In this document: positions 34,002-45,900 of the stretch, in pieces | How positions within the stretch are numbered: position 1 is the stretch's first letter | Layout of the letters: every line of letters starts with the position of its first letter | NCBI RefSeq assembly: GCF_036785885.1 | Contig: NC_092310.1 | Location: 4,216,001 to 4,280,000 of the forward strand | Source of the DNA: Coffea arabica | Lineage: Eukaryota > Streptophyta > Magnoliopsida > Gentianales > Rubiaceae | DNA length: 64,000 nt | Direction: 5' to 3' | Made by a program: the position numbers and the translations under genes | The notes under the pieces: model-generated | Told to the model about the DNA's origin: nothing | The model's database searches: none | The model's input: only the letters and a program-made list of their open reading frames with translations

Positions 34002-35845
34002 TGTTAGGATCAGTGCGGAACAAACAACAATTGAAATATCAAATACATAACAATTTAATGAGAAACAAATCACAAGCATGAAAGATAAATGACACACAAT
34101 ATTTAACGTAGTTCGGCTCCACCATTGAGCTTACGTCCATAGAGAGAAACCCGTTCTTTATTATGAGAGGAAAACCCTATACAAGAATACAACTTGAACC
34201 TAAATCCAACCCTTATATACCATCTCTTATATCCCAAGAACCCTCTCTCACCCCATGTATAAGGCTACATGATGTCCTCTTGTGTGCCCTTATGTGTCTC
34301 TTATGTAGTATGTCAACCCATCTATTTATAGGGAATATTATTTGGCCAAAACCCAAATAACAATAGGAAACCAATTCTAATTCCTAGATTTGTACAGAAT
34401 AGGAAATAACTTCTAATCCTAAACTAAATAGAATATTTCTTGGCTACTATTTCAAGTAACTAAAACTTAGAAAATTAGTTACTTCCACACAAAACAAGAA
34501 ATCTATCTAAAAAAAATTAAATCAATTTCTTAACAAATCTCCACTTTGGCGAAAATTTCTTTTAACAACCATTTGCCTTCAACTACCAAATAATATAGTA
34601 CCAAACTACACACCCGAATCAACACAGTCCTGACACCAAATTGATTCAATCGGCAAATGAACATGTGTAGTTATCCCGAGTCCAACCTCCAGTTGACTTG
34701 TGAGAAGGTGGCTCAATTTATCATCTCCCTTTGCAGCATTTCTTCTCACCACCACTTGCAATCCGGGATCTCCTTCTATGAGCTCTAACCCTGACCATCG
34801 AGGCAACCAAGTGGTAAAATCGCCATATTTCTTCCTATCATCAGAACTGTCTCACCACGTGTGGTTTTCAAGACTCCACCTAAAACGAAAAACTCGTAAC
34901 TGTCAGAGTCTTCTGGCGCATGAAAATTATATCTATTTGTTTCTTTAGGACACGTGCCACACCACCCAAAAAACATAATTAAAATCTAAAATCACTGGGA
35001 TGAAGTATCAACCGTTGGAGGTGTGAGAAAATCTCCACTGATTCACGTCTAAAATCAATATTGGACTCCACCTTTTCCTTGACCCTTGAATCACCTGCCT
35101 AGATTCATCGTCAATATTTTCATGCTTTTCGACTTCCCATCCTTCACCATCAATACTTTTTGCCAAACCATTGAAACAAGAATACTACTTATTAAATTGT
35201 TCAATTAGTAACAACTACCAATCCACTTGATCCCAATAGTTAACTAGGATCCAACCACGAACTTTGTTCTATTACCCAATCTCGCAACCTGAAACTCTGA
35301 TACCACTTGCTAGGATCCAAGCGCTGAATAAACAACTATTGAGATATCAAGTACACAACAATTTAATGAGCAACAAGTCACAAGTATGAAAAATAGATGA
35401 CACACAATATTTAACGTGGTTCAACTCCACCATTGAGCCTACATCCAAAGAGAGAAACCCGATCTTTATTATGACAGGAAAACTATATACAAGAATACAA
35501 TTTGAATCCAAGGCCAAAACTTGTATGCCATCTCTCATCTCCCAAGAACCCTCTCTCACCCCATGTAGAAGGTTACACGTCGCCTCTTATGTGCCCTTTG
35601 TGTCTCATTGTGTAGCATGTCAATTCATCTATTTATAGGGAACATTATTAGGCCAAAACCCAAATAACAATAGGAAATCAATTCTAATTCCTAGACTTGT
35701 ACAGAATAAGAAATAACTTTTAATCCTAAACAAAATAGAATATTCCTTGACTACTATTTCAAGTAACTAAAATCAATTAGAAAACTAGTTACTTCCACAC
35801 AAAATAAGAAATCTACCTAAAAGAAATTAAGCCAATTTCCTAACA
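34002..35845 (-). mobile_element. Compact non-autonomous LTR retrotransposon
   Basis: Direct repeats 34002-34535 (534 bp) and 35308-35845 (538 bp) are LTRs. On the minus strand they start TGTTA(A/G)GAAATTG and end ATCCTA(A/G)CA. The right one is the 5' LTR: next to it, at 35295-35305, the minus strand has TGGTATCAGAG (initiator tRNA-Met type). Next to the left LTR the minus strand has AAAGTGGAGATT as polypurine tract. The interior is only 772 bp and has no Gag or Pol frame. No matching 5-bp TSD was found (AGTTC left, TGTAG right). Confidence 0.85.
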
Positions 35846-38800
35846 TGTAGCTGAAGCTTAGCTAGCATCTAGCTAGTTTGATTATAAATGTCCACAACTT
35901 GTTGGAATAACAGTTGTCGTAGATTTTTGACTCTGTATAAGGAAATATTTGACAAGAATGCTCGGAAGGAACTTAAGTTTGCACCTATTTCATACCAAAA
36001 TCAATTAAAAAAAAACTAGATTTTTTTTCTACTCTGGGCTCTAAGAATTGAATTAAGGGCATTAGAAAGGTACAGTGTAAGATGAAAATCTATTCTTACA
36101 ACATGACCAATTAATGGTAATTAACTCTAGTATCTTGATTGATATTATGGATTCCGTATTCATTATGGTGAGTCAATATTTAATTGATCTTATTCAGCTA
36201 AATCCAACGAGCATTCTGAAATTATAAAAATTAAGGAAGCGATTTTTGTAAATAGGTGTTTAGTGGGCAGTCATTAATGCACTTAATTTATATCCAAGTT
36301 AATATTAAATGTGAAAATTCAAGTTAATTACATTACACTTGAATTTAAATAATTTACCAATTTAATTTCACATGTACAAATACATTTGATAATAAAAAAT
36401 AGAATATCTAAATTAATGAAGCGACACTAAATTTTCTAAACAAAACTTGATCTAAAAAATAAGTGATAACCTATTCTCTTATCACTTAATGTGATATTAA
36501 TGTGATACACACTCAAATATATCATATTTAGTACTTAATAGTTAAGTAATTCAACAGATTTAGACTTTAGATTTAAGATTTCTATTTTTAAACTTTAATT
36601 TTATCAAATGCACCCTAATTAAGATCCCTCTTAATCAGTGACTTTAAATAATTTACCAATTTAACTTCACGTTATAAAAATACTGACTGAGGCCCTTCTT
36701 AATCACTGATGGCTGAACAAAGACTCACCAGTTTCCATGTTTTACATTGCCCCCATGCTAGGGCCGTGAAAGTTGCTTTAAAAACTTGCAATGCCAGTTA
36801 TTTTATTTAGGGAAAATCGTTCAAAATATCCCATATATTTTGCTAATTAATTTTTTCATTCTTTACTTTTAAATATTAATTTTACATCCTTACAAATTCA
36901 AATTAGCAAAATTTAATCCCAATCTAAGTTTTCGATCACTTTTTATTCTAAAATCACTATGCTATCCAATACAACCATTTTTTATTTACAAAAAGGTCAA
37001 ATTTCATTTTTTTAATAGTAAAAATGAATATAGATTGAGTCAGATGTCACTTTTTTGGGGAAAAAATAAATATAGTTCGAGTTAGATCTTACCTATTTAA
37101 GAACAAAATGAATAAAAATCAAATCATTTGTTTAACTATAATAAAATTTAACCTTTTGCCACCAAAACAATGGATCATATGTGAGTCACGTAATTGATTC
37201 AGAGTAAAATGTAGTCAAAAACCTAGATTGGGATTAAGTTTTGCTAACTTGAATTTATAAGGAATTTAAAGTTAAAATTTTAAAAATAAAGGATGAAAAA
37301 ATTCATGTGGCCAAATGTGAATGACGGTTTGAATAATTTTTCCTTCTTGCTTAACATATTGTTTACTTGCAAAAAATACATTATTTTACTATTTTGTTCG
37401 TATTTGTGTCGCAAAGTAAGACTTTGGTATTGATCCATGATTAAAAAGTTAAATGTGACGTATGCCCATTTGACCATAGTGGCAGATAATTTGGGGCACG
37501 CACGATTATACATCCGATAGGCATCTAAAGTCAGGAATATTAATTGAATTATTGAAAGGTCAAAGTAGCAACATAAAATGGATGGAGACTTTTCTTTTTT
37601 TTTTTTTTTTCCGGTGATTAGTTTAGGTGAGAAGAGAAAACAGAATGACAAATTGCATGGGCCAGCCATAATGGTGCACTTCGTTTGTCAACTTTCTTCA
37701 CTACTTCCAAGGGGCCTTCTCTTTTGATGTTTCTTATCTTTGTCCTTAAATAAAGAAATTAATTTATGAAATCACCGTTTTGGCTGATCAAGTCCAGTCC
37801 AATATTTCTTTCTCTGCATTTTCAATTCAAAATATCTTGTTGAAATTTCTGGTACTTGGACCAATCGGTGACAAAATATTAGTCATGTCTTCTTTTTTTT
37901 TTTTTTAATGTGCATAATGCGGCTAGCCAATCATACTTTGATCTTTGTGGTAGAAATGATGGAGAGCGAGTTCAATTCCAACCGCATGAAGAAAAGGATT
38001 TTTGTCTACCTAAGTATACTACAAATTCCACAACGATGTTGGTGTTAGTTATGCATTAATGATTGTCACAATATATGTGGGGTTGCACCTTATACTGGAA
38101 TTATTTTTAAAAATATAGTATAAAAAAGTAATGGGGTTGGGTAGTCCATTGAATAGGGCTACCCTTTCTTCCTTTCCATTCAACATGTAAATGTTTTACG
38201 TTATTGTTCCATCGCAGTGGGAAGAAGATGACATGAAAAATGTCTGTTTCTGATGCACAATTTGTAATAGAAAATGGGTCATTTGGACATAAAAGACTTC
38301 ATTCTCTCCAAGACCTAGTCTTTTTGTTGATTATTACTAGAAGGTCATTTTGTCAAACGCATGTAGCGGACAATCTAGACAGATGTGGAATCAAAAGAGG
38401 AACGTGGCAATAGTTGCTTTTTTTTTTTTTTTTTTACTTCTTTGGTAAATGAAAAATCATCTATTTTTGTCCTTCACATGTACAAGTTGAAGCCAAGTGG
38501 CGACTGGTCTAAATTCACAAATAGCTAGTTACGAACCTGTATAAGGCATGAAAAAAATTTTCAACTAAAAAAAATATGCATAAGTACATGTATTTAAATT
38601 ATTTTTCACCAATTTATAAACCACTACTAGGTTCATGATTCAAATCTTGGTCTTGACCGTTAGAGTTGGGAAGGCTGGCAGGACAAAGTGCTATGAAATG
38701 AACCATTTCTGTGGAATTATGAATTACAGCTGCGTATTTATTGCACAAGCCTAAATATGGCCAGGCACGTAAAGAGAGAAACAGTCTTATGAACATGAGC

Positions 38801-39185
38801 AATCAATTGGTAACACTATAAAACACTATTGTAAGCAAAAGAATTATCAAAAGCATGAAGGATTGGATTTGGGTCTGCACAAAAACTAGTTTGTAATTCC
38901 ACAGTGATATTAGTGTTAGCATTATTAATGCTTGTCACAAATGTTCATATGTGGGATCATTCTAAACAAAACAAACAAATAACTATAGGTTAGGCAGTCG
39001 ATAGCAAACGTTTTAGGATATATTATACTTACCCTCTTTATGATTTATTGTTTTTTTCATAATTTTCCTATGATTTTAAAAGATATACATAATCCTTCAA
39101 AGGTAGAGTTTGTATGATGAATTATTCCTCACTTTCCATTAAAAATTGAAAGTATTTTCCGTCATTGTTCGAATGCTATCAAAAA
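35846..39185. other. Long AT-rich intergenic stretch
   Basis: No gene is supported. It contains several homopolymer T runs (37592-37610, 37890-37907, 38418-38436). A phrase AATTTACCAATTTAA-TTTCACnT recurs near 36350 and 36648, flanking a possible degraded MITE. Low-complexity sequence is frequent. Confidence 0.4.
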
Positions 39186-39493
39186 TGTTTTTAAACCCAA
39201 ATCGGGAAATGAATCGAAAGAGCTTTTAGTTCGTGGTTCGATCAGTTCGACTAGTTCAATTTCGACTTAAAGGCTTAATAATTTTTATTTATTTTAACGT
39301 TAAATAATGTGAGTAAAGCTAAAATATTTATTCTAAACAATAAAAAGTTAGTAAATTTGGTTGAACCACCCAACTTTTATTGATTTTTATTGGTTTGATC
39401 GATTCAATTAAACTTTTAAATCAACTATTAAACCGAACTGAAAACATGGCCTCAGCTAGTCAAACCAACCGGTCCAGTTTGGTCTTCAAAACA
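39186..39493. mobile_element. CCGG-rich MITE-like element, related to 22990-23646
   Basis: The start TGTTTTTAAACCC and the right end GTCTTCAAAACAC are inverted. The interior has GGTTCGATCAGTTCGACTAG and AACCGGTCCAG blocks as in the copy at 22990. No coding capacity. Confidence 0.45.
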
Positions 39494-39954
39494 CTAATAA
39501 GAAGAAGACGAAAAAATGGTGGTGCCCCCAAAGGTCTTCTTAAATTTTGATTTTACCTATTTCTTTCTTTTCCCCGTTTATCACTTTAAATTTGGTGAAA
39601 ATGAAAACTATAGAAGCAGTTATGGACCGAGTGATTTTGTTATAGACCCAATAACTGAATCTATATAACCCATACACTGGTCCATTGTTGGTTGTCCACA
39701 CACCTGTACGAGTAGCCTTGGGCCTGTGGCAGCCCATCATCCTTTTTCGTCCTACACTTTAACTCTGCTTTGCTTCATAGGCAGCGAGTTTAAGAACTAC
39801 TAAGTCCAGGAGCCACTACAGGGCCCTTTGCAGTCAGAAATCTGCCCAAAACTGATTCAAAAATGTCCGGGCATTCATTAAATTCATGGGTCTATTTGTT
39901 AGGCCGAATGGCTAAGAAACCTACTTTTGGGTATCAAGTTGTGGCCAAAATCGA

Positions 39955-41079
39955 TGCCAGCCATTTCTTTGTATTGTGATAGTGAAGCCATTATTTCTAG
40001 AGCTGGCTAAATAGAATATATAACGGCAAATTTAGACATACAAGTCTAAGACATGAATATGTTAGACAACTATTGAATGATGACAATGTCACAGTGGTGT
40101 ATGTTAGTTCATTCGACAACTTGGCAGATCCATTCACTAAAGCTCTCTCAAGAGATATAGTGAAAGCAACGTCGTTGGGAATGGGATTAAAACCCTTTGT
40201 CTAGAACCACTAGTAATGGTTTCTTTTGTAAATGATCATGAATTTAAGATGGAGCACAGGCCAATAAAAGTGCTAAATCATTTCGTGAACTATTCTACAA
40301 AAGGGATATAATCTTGTGTGTGCTATTTGTATTTTAACTTTAAAGTCATGGTTTAAGCTATGTAGCCACCTTGACTTGTTAGAACAAGTGAAATATTTGC
40401 ACTGAGAAAAGGGTTTAAGTTCACAAACACCTTTCTCTATGCAAGATAATGTCAGTGCTGATTTAATTTCATTACAAACTAAGTGGGGGATTGTTGGTAA
40501 TAGTTTGTAATGAAAAAGTTGAAGTTCATTGTTCCACATTGAAAGAGGATAGAGTGCTCATTGTTTAAATATTTCTTTGTCTTCTTTCCTTAACAAATTT
40601 GTTTCAAATATTAGTTTGGAGGAAAAGTTTGGTGGAAAAGTTATTTCAATTTATATTTCATTCACTTGAATATAAATTGAAAGATATATAAAACGTCTTG
40701 ACAAGGGCACTTGGGGCTTTCTGATTAGGGAGGGGTGCTAATTGATTGTCTGAAATATTTATTTTAGGTAATTATTTAGAGGTAGTTAATGGCAATTACA
40801 TTAAACAGATACATCTGTTAAATGGTTAACTATCTAGACAACTCTTCATTAAGAGTTGCATCTTTAATGGTGTCTTGAATAGGTGCTTCAATTCTTTAAA
40901 ATTGTAGAACTTTGACAGAATTAAACAACTTTTATTGATAGTTCTTAAACTTTGTTGTATCCTAGAGGTAATTTGTCTAATATAGAAGCCAATAACACTT
41001 TAAGGAAAGTGTTTCTTTTTCACACCTCAAAGTCTCAACATCTGCTTAGTTTAAATCAGTTCTTACAATATTTCTATCA
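39955..41079 (+). mobile_element. 3' remnant of a Ty1/Copia element (RNase H tail plus 3' LTR)
   Basis: From about 39955 to 40203 the plus strand resembles the end of Copia RNase H (CDSEA…, …NLADPFTKALSRD-type), but it carries stops and frameshifts. An AAGTGGGGGA polypurine tract lies at 40481-40490. The likely 3' LTR follows from TGTTGGTAATAG at 40492 to about TTTCTATCA at 41079. The 5' part of the element is missing. The LTR right boundary is tentative because there is no second LTR to compare. Confidence 0.75.
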
Positions 41080-42280
41080 TGTCTTCCTTAGAGATCGCCA
41101 CTGTTATTCCAACCTCATGAACCGGTGATTTGAGGTATTGATCTTGGGAATGAAGGAGAAAACAGGGCAACTTTGAAAGTGGAGAATTAAATTAGATGCC
41201 ACGTGATGAATGCAGGGTCCAGGATTAGCACCAATACCATTGAATAATGTAGTTTCAAGGAGTAAATGTGCGCATAGGATCTGTATTGCTGCTTTGGTAT
41301 CCTCTGTACCACTATCCGGTCCAATGTCAAATTCAGTGTCAATATCTCACTTATCACGTGAGGGTAGAAAATATTTAAATAAATTGCATATGACAAGTTA
41401 AATAAACAGGACGTTTGGCATAAATATAAAAATGTCACAGAGTTGCCATTGAAAAGTAACACCAAGAATCCCATATGGGGATTTGATACCATAATGCACC
41501 GGTACATCTCATCTAATTACTTGAGGGAAATTGAAGTTTTGATCCCAATGTTTGGCTTGGCATAATTAAAATGATTTAAGATTAATATAATTAAAGTTCC
41601 ATAATAAAAATAATTTAAAATTAAATACTAAAAACAAATAACAAAATTCTTGCATAATTTAAATTTCACATTTATTATAATTTTGGATACTTTATATTTG
41701 TTAAAGCATTAGTTCCAATTGGTCGTCAAAAAGATTAAAAAAAAGGAATATATTCAGCTGCCGTGTTTGTACAACGAACAAAAAAATTGAAACGAGCACC
41801 CATTGCATGCTTCTTTTTATTAATTTGCCAGCGGATTCAAACACGGCGAGTTTTATTAATTTGTTAGCGGCGTCTTTTTATTGGCAGGGATCAATTTGTA
41901 ATTAGAGTCCACTATGTTCCTCAAACATTGCGAGTTTCCTTTTTTTAACAAAAGAAAATCCAACTAATAAAATAGTCCGATGTGTGTCAGAGACACGACA
42001 AACATAGACAGAGAAACAAACTTTTTCTCAGCTACATTTTTGAAGTTTTTAATTTTTAGACAATATTTTCAAGAAATTTGCCCATATGCAGGCTATAAAT
42101 TGAATGGATTCATATGGATTAGGTATTTTTGAAATATTTTGCAAAAAAATTTACTATAATGGTGTATGTTAATCACATTTTTGTGTTGATAGTCCATTTA
42201 AATTAGGTGTTTTTAAAGATATATTTTGAAATATTTTTAAAATTTTATTAGGATATGTTTAAAAATTTATTAAATTTTCA
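41080..42280. other. Intergenic DNA
   Basis: No gene is supported. A minus-strand frame near 41210-41350 has an acidic then Cys-rich composition, but it has no start, splice site or recognised family. The rest is AT-rich. Confidence 0.35.
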
Positions 42281-42604
42281 CCACCACTACCTACCACTGC
42301 CCCTTTCTCCTCCACCATCACCATCTTTTTTCCCTCTCCTCTCCTTCTCCTCTCCTTCTCCCTCCTCCTTTCTCCTCCCTTCCCATTCCCCCGCAACACA
42401 CCTCCCCTCCCTCTCTCTCTTTGGTTGAGCGAGCCATAGGTGTGGAGGAAGCAAAGAGGAATTGCATGATGCAGAGAATGGGAGGAAAAGGAAAATGGTG
42501 AAGGGGAAAGAAGAGCAAGAAAGAGGAAAAGGGAAGAGAAAGAAGGAATGAATGGTTGACGGCAGTGGAGGGAGGGAGAGACAGCGGTGGGTGGTAGTTA
42601 GTGG
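42281..42604. repeat. Polypyrimidine tract followed by polypurine tract, inverted ends
   Basis: A CT-rich run (42301-42421) is followed by a GA-rich run (42470-42600). The outer edges CCACCACTACCTACCACTG (42281-42299) and CAGCGGTGGGTGGTAGTTAGTGG (around 42582-42604) are inverted. The tract could form a hairpin, or triplex DNA. It may be the core of a MITE-like element whose outer boundaries I cannot fix. Confidence 0.6.
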
Positions 42605-42910
42605 AAAAGAAAGAGGTGGTAGATTTATTTTATTAATTTTTTATTTTTTTATTGTGTTTTTGGATTTCTTTTAGAACATATAAATGTATACTCGCAAATT
42701 CACAATCGACCATGGTCAAAACAAATTTTATCCAATAAAAATTCGATACATCCATTTCTTGAAAAGACACATTCTTCAATGACTACATCTTACTCATCTT
42801 TCATCAAGAAAGCTTTCTCTTGAAGTAAATGCTTATTAACTGAAATCAGACGGCGTTTGCAATAACATTTAACACTCGAAATTTTTGAATTCTTAAACAA
42901 TCCCAATTGA

Positions 42911-45900
42911 CTAGAGAGGCTGATAGGATATCCACCTTCCAAACATGGATCTACATTCCGCTGGCTTTTCATATGGAGCAACATGGCCTGCTCCCTGATA
43001 AAAATGAAGCAAGATATACAGTCAAATCTAACAGTGTTCTTAACTTAACACAACCTGAAAACCTACACTAAAGCAAGAGAAAGAGGGATTTCTTGCCTTT
43101 ACAGTTGCAAATGTCATCTTATTTGCATAAGTCCTTGTATAACTGCATGTAGAAAAGAGAATTAATTTGTTTAACTTCATGTTAAAGGTAACTAGGAGAA
43201 ATCTTCAATTTTCAACCAACCCTGCAACTTGGCCTTGATGAATCCATTGTCTCCAATCATCAATAATTGGGTAATTTAGAGATCTTATCCATTCTTCAGT
43301 TCCCAAATATGGTGAGATCATATCATAGTCACCACTGAAATAAATACAAATATTGTGCTTTCAACATATATAACCACTATTAATCCGCAAGTGTGATGAC
43401 ATAAGCTCTACAATACGAATATTTTGTTACCAAACCTGTATATTAGGGATCTGTAACCTTTAGTGCTGAGGTTTGCGTGATATGGTACAATGCTCCCTGC
43501 ATCTCTTGTGTATGGTAGGCTAAGGTTGCATCCAACCCACACTTTAATAGTCCCCTGTCATGTAATCAAACAAAATATATGCAGAACCACATGAAGACAA
43601 CAAGAATATTTAGAGAATTATAGTAGGTACAGTTGTGTTAGGTGCAATAATTTCTTGATATTGTATTTGTTACAAGTTTCGATGTACACTTACATTACTT
43701 TGTTAAACATATATATTTTGCTTTATGTAACTGTACATCAATTATTGTAAAAACTACAATAATCAGATACAATTGCACCAAATCACAACTGTACCTGTTC
43801 GTGCCCAGTTTAGGGAAGCTGGCTTCAAATGGAAAATCAAATTTTGACATGCCTTTCCCACATGGAGGGCCTCTTGGACACTCATGTCATTAGCCCAGTA
43901 GTCTATAAGCTCTTCTCCGGTTGCATCCTACGATAACCATGTGGGCAACAATTAATCACAATGTTGTGTTTGGATAGAAAATCATTTACATAAATTTATC
44001 TACTGAAATTAAAAACACATTTTTCAATCATTGTTTTATCTTATATATATGATATCAAAAAGTGTTATAATATATGTTTAAAAAATTTATTCCAAATAAT
44101 CTCCTATCCAAATTTATTGCTTTACACACGATTTCGGAAAGATAATAGCAGTATCTTACACGACATTGAACTGGATTAAATTCCAAAACGTCAAGCTCCT
44201 CAAACTTCTTATAGAACGTTTCAACAGTTGATCTCCTGCCACTGAATAAGTTATTTGGTTTTGGTGAAACATCAGGACAAGTGGGCTTCAGCACATGCTC
44301 AGGGTTGATGTTATCAATCAGCTGCAGAAGCACATATTTTACCAAATTATTTTAACAGTATAAGTCTATATATCGTCAGTATATGGAAGATTAATTGTTC
44401 TTTTTTTAATTTTTTTTCCAACCTTTGTAGGAGGCATAGGCACTTTAATTTATATAGTAGGATAATAGTTTACAGAAACACAGAGGAGAGAAGGATTGCT
44501 GACCTTATTGTATGCCTGGATATTCTTCAAGCAGGGCGCATTGCTGGGGTCTATATTTACATATTCTCCTTTACAGGTAACTTTCAAGGACTGTAAAATT
44601 ATAATATAGGTTAGTTAGCAAATCAAGGGTAATTGTACAGTAAAAAAAATGTGTGACACAATGTTTTAAAAGATTGTCATTCAGCTCAGCAGCGTGTAAT
44701 TAAAGAAAATTCAACCTCGTAGAGTTCATCAGAGATTAGCGCCGTCCTATGAGCAAATGGGATTGCATGGTTTCCATCGCCTTCAGTGGTCGGTGCTGGG
44801 TTTCCAAGTATGTATCCCTGAAGCCATTGATTTTGAGAGCCGTGAGTGACATGTTATCAGTGAAGCATAAATATGAACAATCTAAAAAGCGATTATCAGA
44901 CCAGGATTAAAAATGATATTTTGTCCAAGTATGTAATGATCTAGCTAGGTAGACTACAAAGAGAGAAGATTACGAAAGTTACAGGACCTTGAGATGAATA
45001 TGCGGCTCAATCCCAGCAACATTTCCTACAAGGACACCAGATTATGGAAGTTTTAGGGACAAGAATTGTCCTGGAGAAATAAAACTTGTAGTTTTACTTT
45101 TGTTTATGGCAACTTCGATGGATTATCTTGTGGCAGAACGCTCTGAACCATTAAGGTCCAACTTGAGAGAGTAATGCCATCACGAGCACTTGTTCATCAA
45201 CTATAACGAGGAAAAGGAAAAAGGAATATTTTTCTCTTAGAATTATTATATAACCTAGAATTCCAAAGCAACAGTTTCTTTCTTTATTCCCCAAGCATCT
45301 TGGAGTTAATATACTCACAGAAAAGAATAAAAAGCCTGCAAAACTTGAAGGAATCTTTGTATTTGTTCCTCTTAATGCTCAACCTACTTGAAGTAAGCGG
45401 GCAAGACCCCTAGTAATATATACAATTTGCTTACAAAGGCGTTGGCAATCTCCACTATCAGATTATAGCATTAGCAGGAAACTTGCCTAAATAAAGAACA
45501 ACTTCATACCATTTGAAACGAGTTGAGCTAAAATTGGAACAGTATTGCCTGAATAGGAGTCTCCTCCAATGTAGAATGAATTGGATTTGTACTCGGGGTT
45601 ATCATGTAGCCACTGCAACACAATCAACAATTAAAAGCAATCTTATGAAAGGTAATAATCTCTTTTATGATTTTTTTTTTCTATTTAAAGTTGAAAGTCC
45701 CAGGTCCTTTCCTTTTTTTTACTAATAAATGAGCTATGGGTGACAGTTTAGCTTTGTTTTTTGTGTAGGCGAAGCAGTCCACAATTTACCACATCATCAT
45801 AAGTGCATTGAATATTCATAGATCTAAACTCTTATTTTCTTGGGTTAATTACATTTACCTCCCCTAAGGTTTGATCATATTACCAATCAATCCCTATAAT

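Noticed and set aside
41187..41507. 106-codon minus-strand frame
   Set aside because: Mixed hydrophobic composition, no family recognised and no splice or promoter context.
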